In this document: positions 26,997 to 35,538 of the stretch, piece by piece | Layout: each line of letters opens with the position of its first letter | Position numbering within the stretch: the stretch's first letter is position 1 | Assembly (NCBI RefSeq): GCF_008064665.1 | Contig: NZ_VRZA01000004.1 | Span: 310,001 to 374,000 of the forward strand | From: Parahaliea maris | GTDB lineage: Bacteria; Pseudomonadota; Gammaproteobacteria; Pseudomonadales; Halieaceae | Reading direction: 5' to 3' | DNA length: 64,000 nt | Program-made: the position numbers and the translations under genes | The notes under the pieces: generated by a model | What the model saw: only the letters and a program-made list of their open reading frames with translations | What the model was told of the DNA's origin: nothing | Databases searched by the model: none

Positions 26997-28367
26997 TCAG
27001 ATCACCAGGGTCTTGGTGAAGCTCATCTCGCGAATCGCGTACTTGATCCCCTCACGGCCGACACCGCTGGCCTTCACCCCGCCAAAGGGGAAGTGCTCGG
27101 TGCGAAAGCCCGGGCCGTCGTTTACCGCGAGGGTGCCGACATCGAGGGCTTCGAACAGGCGTTTGACCAGTGCCAGGTCGTTGCTGAAGATCCCGCCCTG
27201 TAACCCGTAGGGGCTGTTGTTGATGATGGGGATGATCTCGTCCACCGCGGTGAAGCGGTACAGGGGCATCACCGGGCCGAAGGTTTCCTCCACCATGATT
27301 TCGCTGTCGGCCGCCACGTTTTCCAGCACAGTCGGGTAGACAAAGGCGCCTTCGTAGCGGTGGCCGAGGGCCACTGTCGCGCCCTGGGACAGGGCCTGCT
27401 CCACGGTGCGTTCGATGCCTTCAGCGGCCTGGCGGTGAATGACCGGGCCGACGAAGGTCTCCGGGTCCATCGGGTCGCCGACTTTCAGGGCACTGGCTTT
27501 TTCCACCAGGCGATCGCGGAAGGCATCGTAAACGGCGTCGTGGATAAACAGGCGCTTGGCCGCGGTGCAGCGCTGGCCGGCTGTGGCGAAGCGGTGGTTG
27601 ATGGCGGCGGTCACCGCGGCTTCGATGTCGGCGTCGGGCATCACGATCAGCGGGTCGTTGCCGCCCAGTTCCAGCAGCAGCTTCTTGTACCCGGACACGG
27701 CGGCAATGGCTCGCGCGGCGGCACTGCCACCGGTGAAGTTGATGGCGTCGATATCCGGGTGCGCGTTCAGGCGGTCCATGTCAGCCAGTGGCGGCATGCA
27801 CAGCTGCAGGGCGTCTTCCGGCATGCCAGCGCGGTAGCACAGGTCCACCAGGAACTGCGCCGAGGCGGTGTTTTGCGGGCCCGGCTTGAACAGGATGGTA
27901 TTGCCCGCGGCGTAGGCCGGGCCGATCTTGTGCACGGCGATGTTGATCGGGAAGTTAAAGGGTGTGATACACAGGATGGTGCCCAGCGGGCGCCAGCACA
28001 CCACCCCGATCTTGCCGCCCATGGGGGCATAGGCGCTGGCGTCCAGCGCCTCGCCACTGATCTGGCGGGCCTCCTCGCTGCTGGCGACGGCGGCGTTCAC
28101 CGCGCGGTTCATCTCCACCCGGGCGTCGGAAATGGTCTTGCCGGTCTCCCGGGTGATCAGGGTGGCCAGGTCCTCTGCGTTTTCCCGCAACAGGTCGGCC
28201 AGCCGCGCCAGCACCGCGGCGCGCTCGCAGGCGGGGGTTGCCCGCTGTGTCGGTTGGCCGGCCTTGAGCCGGGCCAGAGTGGCCTCCACCTGTTCCCAGC
28301 TGCTGTAGGAGTACTCGCCGAGGAGTGTGTTATCGAACGGGTTGAGGACAGAATATTGTTGAGACAT
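26997..28367 (-). CDS. NAD(P)-dependent aldehyde dehydrogenase, sulfo- or phosphonoacetaldehyde type
   Basis: A 456-residue ALDH superfamily member with the catalytic residues in place: Asn138 (TPFNFPIN), Glu233 (LELGGND) and Cys267 (GQRCTAAKR). The short length and the motif GGNDPLIVM with ATAGQRCTAAKR fit the branch that includes phosphonoacetaldehyde (PhnY) and sulfoacetaldehyde (SafD) dehydrogenases. Its ATG begins one base after the stop of the TauE/SafE gene, so the two are translationally coupled. In Neptuniibacter a SafD-SafE pair oxidises sulfoacetaldehyde to sulfoacetate and exports it. I infer a similar role, with moderate confidence; no phosphonate genes are nearby. Confidence 0.85.
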   Translation of the reverse strand: MSQQYSVLNPFDNTLLGEYSYSSWEQVEATLARLKAGQPTQRATPACERAAVLARLADLLRENAEDLATLITRETGKTISDARVEMNRAVNAAVASSEEARQISGEALDASAYAPMGGKIGVVCWRPLGTILCITPFNFPINIAVHKIGPAYAAGNTILFKPGPQNTASAQFLVDLCYRAGMPEDALQLCMPPLADMDRLNAHPDIDAINFTGGSAAARAIAAVSGYKKLLLELGGNDPLIVMPDADIEAAVTAAINHRFATAGQRCTAAKRLFIHDAVYDAFRDRLVEKASALKVGDPMDPETFVGPVIHRQAAEGIERTVEQALSQGATVALGHRYEGAFVYPTVLENVAADSEIMVEETFGPVMPLYRFTAVDEIIPIINNSPYGLQGGIFSNDLALVKRLFEALDVGTLAVNDGPGFRTEHFPFGGVKASGVGREGIKYAIREMSFTKTLVI

Positions 28368-28368
28368 C

Positions 28369-29121
28369 TCAGACTCCCATCTGGGCTAACTGGTAAATGA
28401 TTCGCAAGGCGGCGAGCGCGAGCGCGACCCGCATGAGTTGGAAAAAGGCCCTGGTGCTGACGCGGTGCAGCAGGAACACACCCAGCCGGGCGCCGACCAC
28501 TGCCGCCAGCGTCAGCACCAGAATAAGCGCGGCATTGTCGAGGAACGAAAAGCCGAGGTACAGGTAGGCCGGTATCTTGGTGAGATGGGTGAACATCTGC
28601 ATCAGCGACTTGTTGCTTACCACCTCTTGCTTGCTGAGGTCATCCCGCAGGAAAAACACGCCCAGCAAGGGGTCGATCGCACCCACCAGGATACCCATGC
28701 AGCCGGTCACAATGCCCACCCAGAAGAAGGCGCCGTCGGGGATGCGCAGGTCCGGCAAGTGCTTCGGTTTGAACAGGGTGTACAGAATCAGGCCGACCAG
28801 CAGCAAAAGGGGAAAGAACTCGCCCACGTAGCGCACGATGAACAGGGTGGTCAGGGTGGCGCCCAGGGCCGCGCCCAGGGCAAAGGGGAGGCACATCCGC
28901 CAGCGGATGTGGCCGCGCAGGAACCAGCTGCGGGCGGCGTTGTTGACTACCTGCACGGCGCCGTGAATGGGCACCAGTACACGCAGCGGCAGGCACACAC
29001 TCATGGCGGCGAACATCAGCACGCCGCCGGCCATGCCGGTAACGGAACTGATCAGCGACGCCAGGCACACGGCCAGGCTCAGCCACACCAGCGCTCCCGC
29101 CGTAAGATCCACCCACTCCAT
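28369..29121 (-). CDS. TauE/SafE family exporter
   Basis: A 250-residue inner-membrane protein with seven to eight hydrophobic segments and the duplicated family pattern (LISSVTGMAGGVLMFAAM early, then WVGIVTGCMGILVGAIDPLL; quoted in part). Family members are proposed to export sulfite, sulfoacetate or related organosulfur anions. The stop codon is one base from the ATG of the aldehyde dehydrogenase, a strong sign of joint function. ATG at 29121. Direction and substrate of transport are inferred. Confidence 0.85.
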   Translation of the reverse strand: MEWVDLTAGALVWLSLAVCLASLISSVTGMAGGVLMFAAMSVCLPLRVLVPIHGAVQVVNNAARSWFLRGHIRWRMCLPFALGAALGATLTTLFIVRYVGEFFPLLLLVGLILYTLFKPKHLPDLRIPDGAFFWVGIVTGCMGILVGAIDPLLGVFFLRDDLSKQEVVSNKSLMQMFTHLTKIPAYLYLGFSFLDNAALILVLTLAAVVGARLGVFLLHRVSTRAFFQLMRVALALAALRIIYQLAQMGV

Positions 29122-29202
29122 GCCTGCTCGTCCACTGTCCGGATGATAAAACGCTATGGTAGATGTCCGGCCCGGGCCGGCCGTAGGTCCAGCGGGCGGG
29201 AC

Positions 29203-30006
29203 TTATGGGTCCACTGGGGCCGGCGTGCCGGCGAGGGGTTCCAGTGCCCACGGGGTGGCCGCCAGCAGTTCCGCCTGCCAGTCGAAGGTGACCACCAGGT
29301 GGCGGAAGACTGCGTCCACGGGCGCCTGGAGATGGAGTGGCTGGTTGGTGACCGGGTGCGCTATCCGCAGGCCGGTGCATGCCAGCAGCAAGCGGGGGGC
29401 CTGGAGTTGTTCGGCAAAGAACCGGTTGTGCACACCCTTGCCGTGCTTGGCGTCGCCGATAATCGGGTGGCCGAGGTGTTTCATATGGCGCCGTAACTGG
29501 TGCTTGCGCCCGGTTTCCGGCTCCAGTGCCACCAGCGAGTAACGCGCGCTCGGGTAGCGGTCCACGGCGTGGGGCAGTTCCACCGTCGCCAGGCGCCGGT
29601 AGCGGGTGCGGGCGTCCCGGGGCGGGCCCCGGTCCTGCTTGAGCAGGGGGTCCGGGTCGTCCCGGATCGGGTGGTCTATGGTGCCAGCTTCGGGGCAGTA
29701 GCCGCGCACGACGGCGAGGTACTCCTTGCCCACCCGGCGCTCCTCGAATGCCGTGGACAGGGTGCGGGCGGTGCCGCTGTCCAGCGCGAACAACAGCACC
29801 CCCGAGGTAGGTTTGTCCAGTCGGTGGACCGGGTAGACCCGCTGGCCGATCTGGTCGCGCACCAGTTGCAGGGCAAAGCGGGTTTCGCGGCGGTCGATCA
29901 GGCTGCGGTGCACCAGCAGGCCGGAGGGCTTGTTGATCGCCACCAGTTGCTCGTCCCGGTAGATCACAGGGAGCGGTGTATCCGCTGCCGAGTCTGTATC
30001 CGTCAT
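29203..30006 (-). CDS. truC: tRNA pseudouridine(65) synthase
   Basis: TruC isomerises uridine 65 in tRNA-Ile and tRNA-Asp. The 267-residue RluA-family protein matches TruC along its length: VAINKPSGLLVHRS, the catalytic aspartate in HRLDKPTSGVLLF (Asp64), YRRLATVELP and ETGRKHQLRRHMKHLGHPIIGD (quoted in part). ATG at 30006 overlaps the TGA of the upstream metallophosphoesterase by four bases. It is the third gene of a coupled set whose first two members are exported proteins of unknown role, so the grouping does not look functional for TruC itself. Confidence 0.92.
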   Translation of the reverse strand: MTDTDSAADTPLPVIYRDEQLVAINKPSGLLVHRSLIDRRETRFALQLVRDQIGQRVYPVHRLDKPTSGVLLFALDSGTARTLSTAFEERRVGKEYLAVVRGYCPEAGTIDHPIRDDPDPLLKQDRGPPRDARTRYRRLATVELPHAVDRYPSARYSLVALEPETGRKHQLRRHMKHLGHPIIGDAKHGKGVHNRFFAEQLQAPRLLLACTGLRIAHPVTNQPLHLQAPVDAVFRHLVVTFDWQAELLAATPWALEPLAGTPAPVDP

Positions 30007-30950
30007 TGGCAGTGGCCGCCACTGCTGGTGGCGACCCGATCGCTGGCGAGGGTCTGGCTGCCAATTCGGGACGGGATGCCCCGGGGGGCGACGGGGCCGA
30101 AGGCCGGAGGGCTATGCAGGCTGACACAGCGCGCGTTGTCCACCGCGATAAAGCCAAAAGGGGAGTGGCTGTCGGTAGCGAGCCAGGTGCGCCGGTTGCC
30201 GCCCAGTGGCGGCGCGGCCAGGTGCAGTAACTCCCCGTCGCCGTCCCGGCCCAGGTAAAACACGTGATGATGGCCGCTCACGTACCACACTGGCACCGTC
30301 AGCTTCGCCAGTAACTTTTCCAGTGCCGGGTCATCGAGCGAGTCGCCTTCGCGGCCCTTCGCCAGATCGTGCAGGGGCAGATGGCCTACCAGGTAGACTT
30401 CGCTGACCCCTGAATCCAGCGTGTCCAGCAGTGTGCTGAGGAACTGCTTCTGCTCACCGGGCAATTCGCCCTGCACGGTGACATACAGGCTGACCACCAG
30501 GCGCGAGCCGACTTTGCCCGCGAAGTACCAGGGGTAGTTGGAACCTGGCAGCAGCGCCATCGGCGGTGGCTTGCTCTGCCAGTAGTGGGCAAAGGCGGTG
30601 CGGTCACCCTCAAATCCGGCAAAGGCTGAGGCGTCGTGATTGCCGGCGCTGACCACCAGTGGGATGCCCGCCTTCTCAAGTGGCCCGAACACGGTGTCGT
30701 CGAAGGCCTGCCACATGCGCGCCAGGTGCTCCGCCGACAGTGGCGGGCGGCGCTGGGCGGCGATCAGGTCTCCGGCGGCAATCACCAGCTGGGGCCGGCG
30801 CGCGACAATGGCAGCCACTGCCGCGGAAACCCGCTCATGGTAGCCCACCGTACCGTAGCGGCCGTTCAGGTCCGACAGGATATCCACTTCACTGACCGCC
30901 CAGCTGCTCGCGCTGAACAGCAGGGCCAGTAGCGGTGCAAGCTTACGCAT
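30003..30950 (-). CDS. Exported calcineurin-like metallophosphoesterase
   Basis: A 315-residue protein with a Sec signal peptide (1-18, cleavage after SWA), followed by metallophosphoesterase motifs: SDLNGRYG (Asp27, with Asn where most members have His), AAGDLI (Asp61), SAGNHDAS, GHLPLHDL and SGHHHVF. It should act in the periplasm on a phosphoester or nucleotide; the substrate is unknown. The ATG at 30950 lies inside the end of the upstream gene (8-base overlap) and its stop overlaps truC. A longer frame back to 31208 runs inside the upstream gene and lacks the signal peptide start. The pairing with an exported kinase-like protein is notable. Confidence 0.88.
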   Translation of the reverse strand: MRKLAPLLALLFSASSWAVSEVDILSDLNGRYGTVGYHERVSAAVAAIVARRPQLVIAAGDLIAAQRRPPLSAEHLARMWQAFDDTVFGPLEKAGIPLVVSAGNHDASAFAGFEGDRTAFAHYWQSKPPPMALLPGSNYPWYFAGKVGSRLVVSLYVTVQGELPGEQKQFLSTLLDTLDSGVSEVYLVGHLPLHDLAKGREGDSLDDPALEKLLAKLTVPVWYVSGHHHVFYLGRDGDGELLHLAAPPLGGNRRTWLATDSHSPFGFIAVDNARCVSLHSPPAFGPVAPRGIPSRIGSQTLASDRVATSSGGHCQ

Positions 30951-32364
30951 CGCAGCTGACGTCGGCGGCTTTGCCGCTGGAACCAAGAATGGCCTCGGGT
31001 GCCAGGTCGAAGCGCAATTCGCCCGCACTACAGGCCGTACCGAGCACCTCCAGTAACTCCTGCAAGCGCTCGCCGATACGTTCCAGGTCGCTGTCGGGCA
31101 GGTGATAGTCACTGGCGATGGCCTGATACACCGGGCCCTGGGTGGCAAAGTCCGCTCCGAGCAGGCGCAGGCGCCGGTAGAGGGTGGGATCGAAATGGCG
31201 CAGGCCATTGATCATCCCGGTTGACCGGGCAAAATTGGCGTAGCTGCCGCGAATCCCGGCGTCGTTATCGTTGAGCCAAGTGACCCTGAGGCGCTGGGCT
31301 TCAGGTGGAGCCTGCCCCTTGTGCGGAGTGGAGTGCCAGCCGTTAGCGTCCTGCCACAGCCAGCGCCACTGGTAATCGATATTGCCGATGCGGTCCTGCT
31401 GACCCAGCAGGTAGTCCATGACCACGATCTCGGCGACTTCACCCGCCCACCAGGCAACCTGCAGCGGTGTGGCGTCCTCGATGGCGAGCTCCATCTTGTG
31501 ATCGGTCACGGCCCTGGCGATGCCTGTAGTCACGGCTTCCTGCAGCGGTCCCTCGCTGCGCAGGGCAATGAATTCCGGCGTTTTCTGGAAGTCGTAGTTC
31601 TGGCCCTTGCCCCAGCCGGAGGCGCGGGTACCGCTGACCTCCGGGCCGTAGCGCTTGCCGGTGAACAGCAGGCTGGCACCCCAGATGTGGGTCCTGTCCG
31701 GCGTCAGCACTTCGCGAGCCTGGGAGTGGGACTGTGGCGAGGCCAGCAGGGCGTCGGTTTCCACCCACGCGGCATGCAACATGGCCAGCGACTTGCGATT
31801 GGCGCTGGCCTTAAGGCCGCGGCTGACAACGCGCTCACGATACCAGTCGACGGGAAACTGCAGCTCCACTGCGATGGGAATGTGAATACGCAGCCCCAGC
31901 CAGGCCCCCAGGTGGTGGTAGAGCAGGGAGGCGGGGGCATAGGTAGCGCTGGTCTTGCGGCCATTCATGGAGTGTTTGAACACGCCAAGTTCCGCGTGGG
32001 CGTCCTGAATCGCCCGGGTTCCACGCGGGCAGACTTCGCGTTCGAACTCTGCGACCCTGCCGGCCCAGGCGGTGCCCTCCAACGCGTAGATGAGCGCAGC
32101 CGGGCTGGTGCTCCAGGTCTTGGCACAGATGGCCGTGTTGTTATTGTTGAGATCCACATCGCAGTGCTGTTCGCGCTGCTGTGCCAGGTCTGGCGATTCC
32201 ACGCTACCCGGCAGCGGGGGCAGTGCGCGACAGAGAGGCAGAGCGTCTTTGCCCAAAGCCGCTGGTTGTGCCAGGCACAGCGGCGCCAGCAGCAGCAGCT
32301 TGCGAAGGCTGACACGCGGGAATCGGGGTATCGAGAGTGAGCGGGTCTGGTTCTGTTCTGTCAT
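30943..32364 (-). CDS. Exported protein of unknown function with a kinase-like (FAM20/HipA-like) pattern
   Basis: I do not recognise a named family. The 473-residue protein has a basic N terminus and signal peptide (about 1-38). The C-terminal half contains DYLLGQQDRIGNID (317-330) and then WLNDNDAGIRG (363-373). This resembles the catalytic loop D-R-x-x-N and metal-binding D of FAM20-type and related atypical kinases (compare IGNMDRHHYE and HLDNG in FAM20C). The N-terminal half has SLLYHHLGAWLGLRIHIP (146-163), like the helix that follows the kinase lysine; Lys130 or Lys137 could be that lysine. Kinase activity is inference. It overlaps the exported metallophosphoesterase by 8 bases and starts at ATG 32364. 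Confidence 0.6.
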   Translation of the reverse strand: MTEQNQTRSLSIPRFPRVSLRKLLLLAPLCLAQPAALGKDALPLCRALPPLPGSVESPDLAQQREQHCDVDLNNNNTAICAKTWSTSPAALIYALEGTAWAGRVAEFEREVCPRGTRAIQDAHAELGVFKHSMNGRKTSATYAPASLLYHHLGAWLGLRIHIPIAVELQFPVDWYRERVVSRGLKASANRKSLAMLHAAWVETDALLASPQSHSQAREVLTPDRTHIWGASLLFTGKRYGPEVSGTRASGWGKGQNYDFQKTPEFIALRSEGPLQEAVTTGIARAVTDHKMELAIEDATPLQVAWWAGEVAEIVVMDYLLGQQDRIGNIDYQWRWLWQDANGWHSTPHKGQAPPEAQRLRVTWLNDNDAGIRGSYANFARSTGMINGLRHFDPTLYRRLRLLGADFATQGPVYQAIASDYHLPDSDLERIGERLQELLEVLGTACSAGELRFDLAPEAILGSSGKAADVSCDA

Positions 32365-32417
32365 GGTTCGGCGGTTTTCATTCAGGGTGCGGACACCGGG
32401 CAGCTCAGTATAGCGCC

Positions 32418-35400
32418 TCAGGCCACCGGCGCCGCCGTGGCGTCACCTTGTTCCGGGTGGCGCTGCCAGCCGGTCGCCACCAGGAACAGCGGGGGCACGA
32501 GGAAGAAGGAAATGACCGTGGACAGTAACACTCCGCCGGCGATGGCCATGGCGAAGGGCGGCCAGAACTGGCTGCCCTCCAGAATCAGTGGCAGGAAGCC
32601 GCCGAAGGTGGTGACGGTAGTGGAGACGATGTGGCGACTGGAGTCCATTACCACCCGGTGAATGGCGCCGGTATCGCCCTCGCTGGCGGCGGCATCCTGC
32701 TGCAGCGCGGTCATGATGATGATGGCGGCGTTGATCGAGACCCCGATGGAGCCGATGACCCCGATCATCGCCTGCACCCCGAAAGGGTACCGGAACAGGG
32801 CCAGGCACAGCAGGCTGAGGCCGAAGGAGCACACGAATACCAGACCGGCGATGGCCGAGAGGCGCCAGGAATTGAAGGTGAGCACGATGGTGGCGAGCAT
32901 CGCCGCGAGGATCATGCCCATCGGCGCCATGATTTGCTCGACCACTTCCGCCCGCACATCCGCGTCACCGCCAAAGCTGAAGTGATAGCCGGCGGGGAGG
33001 GGAATGGGGTTGGCGGCGAGGTCGGCCTGTAAGGCCTTGAGGGCTTCTTCCGGCAGCACTCCCCGCATCAGGAAGGCCTGGACGATATTGACCCGTTCGC
33101 CGTCCTTGCGCGAAATGGGGCTGGAAGAGGGTAGCAGGTGGGGCGTGCCCAGGGCACCCAGGGCAACGCCGCCGGGGCGTGTCAGGTCCGCCCGCGGTGC
33201 ACCGGCAATGCGCAGGGAGGCGATGTCCTGGGCGTCACTCCAGCTGTCTTCGTCGAGCCGCACCCGGACCGGTAGCCGCTGGGTGTCCTCCAGCAACTCG
33301 CCACCAGTGAGCCCGCGGAGGCTGGCGTCCAGGGTATCGGCGGCGTCCGACAGGGTCAGGCCCGCCAGCCGGGTGCGGCCCTCGTCCAGTTCGAACACCA
33401 GCTTGGGTGCGCCGCCTGACAAACTGGCGTTGGTGTGCGTTACGTCCGCCACCGCTTCCATGCGCTGGCGGAACTGTTCGCCCAGCTCCCGCAGTCGCTC
33501 CAGGTTGGGGCCGTAAATCTCCACCTCCAGCGGTGCCATCACCGGGGGACCCTGGTCGATGCCGCGCACGATTACGCGGGCTTCGGGGAATTCCCGGTCC
33601 ACTTCGCGCTGCAGGCGCCGGATCAGGTCGTCGGTCCGGTTCTCGTCGCGGGTCAGCACCAGCGCCTCGGCCCAGCTGGGGATCCCCTCTCGGTTGCGGT
33701 ACATGTTGTAGTAGAAGGCCGGCGGGCTTTCACCCAGGGTCCAGTCCACCCGGCGCACCAGGGGTTCGCCGCGCAGTTTGGCGTCCAGCCGTTCCACCAG
33801 GGCCTGGGTGTCGTAGATGGAGCGACCGTCGGGCAACTTGACCTGGACGTACATCTGGTCGCGGTCGGTACCCGGGAAAAATTGCGCGGTGAGGCTGGAA
33901 AAAGCGAGAAAGCCCGCCACCGGCAATGACAGCGCGAGGGCGATGGAAACGCCGGGATTGCGCAGGGCCAACGCCAGGCTGCGCTGCAGCAGCTGACCGC
34001 CGCGGCCACTGTCCAGGCCCTGTTCCCACCAGTGATGTTCGCGGGTGAGGCCGGCGGGGAGCAGGCGGGCCGCGAGAACCGGGGTAAGAGTCATGGCCAA
34101 CAGCAGGGACGAACCCAGCATGACCACCACGGCCTTGGCGATACTGCCCATGAAGTCGCCCGCGGGTCCCGGCAGCACCACCAGCGGCATGAAGGCGAGA
34201 ATGGTGGTGAGGGTGCTGGAGAGCAGGGGAATGCGCAGGCGGCGGACCGAGCCCCTGATGGCCATGACCGGCGCCTCACCTGCCAGCAGGCGCTTGCGGA
34301 TTTCATCGGTCATCACAATAGACCCATCCACCACCAGCCCCAGGGCGACGATCAGCCCGGTCACCGACATCTGGTGAATGGCCACGCCCCAGTAGTAGAG
34401 CAGGGTGACCGACATCAGTCCGCACAAAGGCAGGATAACGGCCACCACGACGGCCGCGCGCCAGCCGAGGGTAGCCAGCAGCACCAGCAGGACCAGGGAG
34501 ACCCCCAGCACCAGGTTCTCGACCACCCCCTGCAACCGGGCTTCGGTATAGACGCTCTGGTCGTAGGTGGTGACCAGTTCGATACCGGCGGGCGCCTGGG
34601 CCCGCCACTGCTCGGTGAATCTGGCGAAGTCCGCACTCCAGCGGTCCACCTGCTGGCCCCCGGTCATCGCCACCGCAACCAGGATGCCGGGCTTGCCATC
34701 CACCAGCGCCATGGCCGGAGGCGGGGTGACCCGGGATTTGTAGACCCGGGCAATATCGCCCACCCGCACGCCGCCGCCGTCACCCGCGGAGACCGTAACG
34801 GCACGAATCCGCGCCAGCGAGTCGAATTCACCGCTCACCTCTACCAGCAGGTCGGTGCCGGCGCCACTGGCCCGGCCGGCAGCGACCTTGGGATCGGCCC
34901 GCTGCAGGGCATTCGCGACTTCCGCCAGGCTCAGGCCGCGGGACGTCATTGCCGCCTCGTCCACCGCCACGCGGACTTCCTCGACCGGCTCACCGTAGAG
35001 GTCGACCCGTTCGGTACCGTTTACATTGCGCGCCGCGTCGGCCAGGTCCAGGGCGATGCGGTGCAGCAGTGACAGCGGCACCTCGCGCCCCTCGGCGGCG
35101 CTCAGGGCGAGGATGGTGGTGTAGGCGGTGAGACGGTCATCGTCGAATACCGGCGCCCCGGCCCCCGGGGGGAACCGGGTGCTGACCTCGCCCAGTGCGT
35201 CGCGAATCTCGGTCCAGGCGCGTTGAATGTCGACTTTGGAGAGTGTCTCCTCCAGCTTGATATTGATAAAGGACACGCCGGCGGAGGAGGTCGAGGAGAG
35301 CTCGTCGATTTCCGGAATCCGCCGCAGCTCATCTTCCAGCGGGCGGGTCAGCAGTGCCTCTACCCGGGCCGGTGGAGCCCCGGGGAAAAACGTGGTGACG

Positions 35401-35534
35401 GTGGCCAGGAAGTTGGTGATGCTGGGGTCTTCCTGGCGGCCGATGGAGCGCAGGCTGCTGAGCCCGGTAGCCAGGATGATGATGACCAGCAGGGTGACAA
35501 AGCGACGGTGCCGGAACAGGGCCTGGGCCAGCAC
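32418..35534 (-). CDS. RND efflux pump permease (HAE1-like)
   Basis: A 1038-residue inner-membrane pump of the AcrB class, driven by the proton gradient. Twelve membrane segments are expected; visible landmarks are the N-terminal helix RRFVTLLVIIILATGL, the TM4 string LGLVVDGSIVMTDEIRKR (a single Asp in place of the Asp-Asp of AcrB), the duplicated large periplasmic loops and the C-terminal IGSIGVSINAAIIIMTAL. I start it at GTG 35534, four bases after the adaptor stop, with GGAG upstream; the longer frame to 35645 lies within the adaptor gene. No outer membrane channel gene is adjacent, so it probably uses a TolC-like protein encoded elsewhere. Substrate unknown. Confidence 0.92.
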   Translation of the reverse strand: MLAQALFRHRRFVTLLVIIILATGLSSLRSIGRQEDPSITNFLATVTTFFPGAPPARVEALLTRPLEDELRRIPEIDELSSTSSAGVSFINIKLEETLSKVDIQRAWTEIRDALGEVSTRFPPGAGAPVFDDDRLTAYTTILALSAAEGREVPLSLLHRIALDLADAARNVNGTERVDLYGEPVEEVRVAVDEAAMTSRGLSLAEVANALQRADPKVAAGRASGAGTDLLVEVSGEFDSLARIRAVTVSAGDGGGVRVGDIARVYKSRVTPPPAMALVDGKPGILVAVAMTGGQQVDRWSADFARFTEQWRAQAPAGIELVTTYDQSVYTEARLQGVVENLVLGVSLVLLVLLATLGWRAAVVVAVILPLCGLMSVTLLYYWGVAIHQMSVTGLIVALGLVVDGSIVMTDEIRKRLLAGEAPVMAIRGSVRRLRIPLLSSTLTTILAFMPLVVLPGPAGDFMGSIAKAVVVMLGSSLLLAMTLTPVLAARLLPAGLTREHHWWEQGLDSGRGGQLLQRSLALALRNPGVSIALALSLPVAGFLAFSSLTAQFFPGTDRDQMYVQVKLPDGRSIYDTQALVERLDAKLRGEPLVRRVDWTLGESPPAFYYNMYRNREGIPSWAEALVLTRDENRTDDLIRRLQREVDREFPEARVIVRGIDQGPPVMAPLEVEIYGPNLERLRELGEQFRQRMEAVADVTHTNASLSGGAPKLVFELDEGRTRLAGLTLSDAADTLDASLRGLTGGELLEDTQRLPVRVRLDEDSWSDAQDIASLRIAGAPRADLTRPGGVALGALGTPHLLPSSSPISRKDGERVNIVQAFLMRGVLPEEALKALQADLAANPIPLPAGYHFSFGGDADVRAEVVEQIMAPMGMILAAMLATIVLTFNSWRLSAIAGLVFVCSFGLSLLCLALFRYPFGVQAMIGVIGSIGVSINAAIIIMTALQQDAAASEGDTGAIHRVVMDSSRHIVSTTVTTFGGFLPLILEGSQFWPPFAMAIAGGVLLSTVISFFLVPPLFLVATGWQRHPEQGDATAAPVA

Positions 35535-35538
35535 GGTG

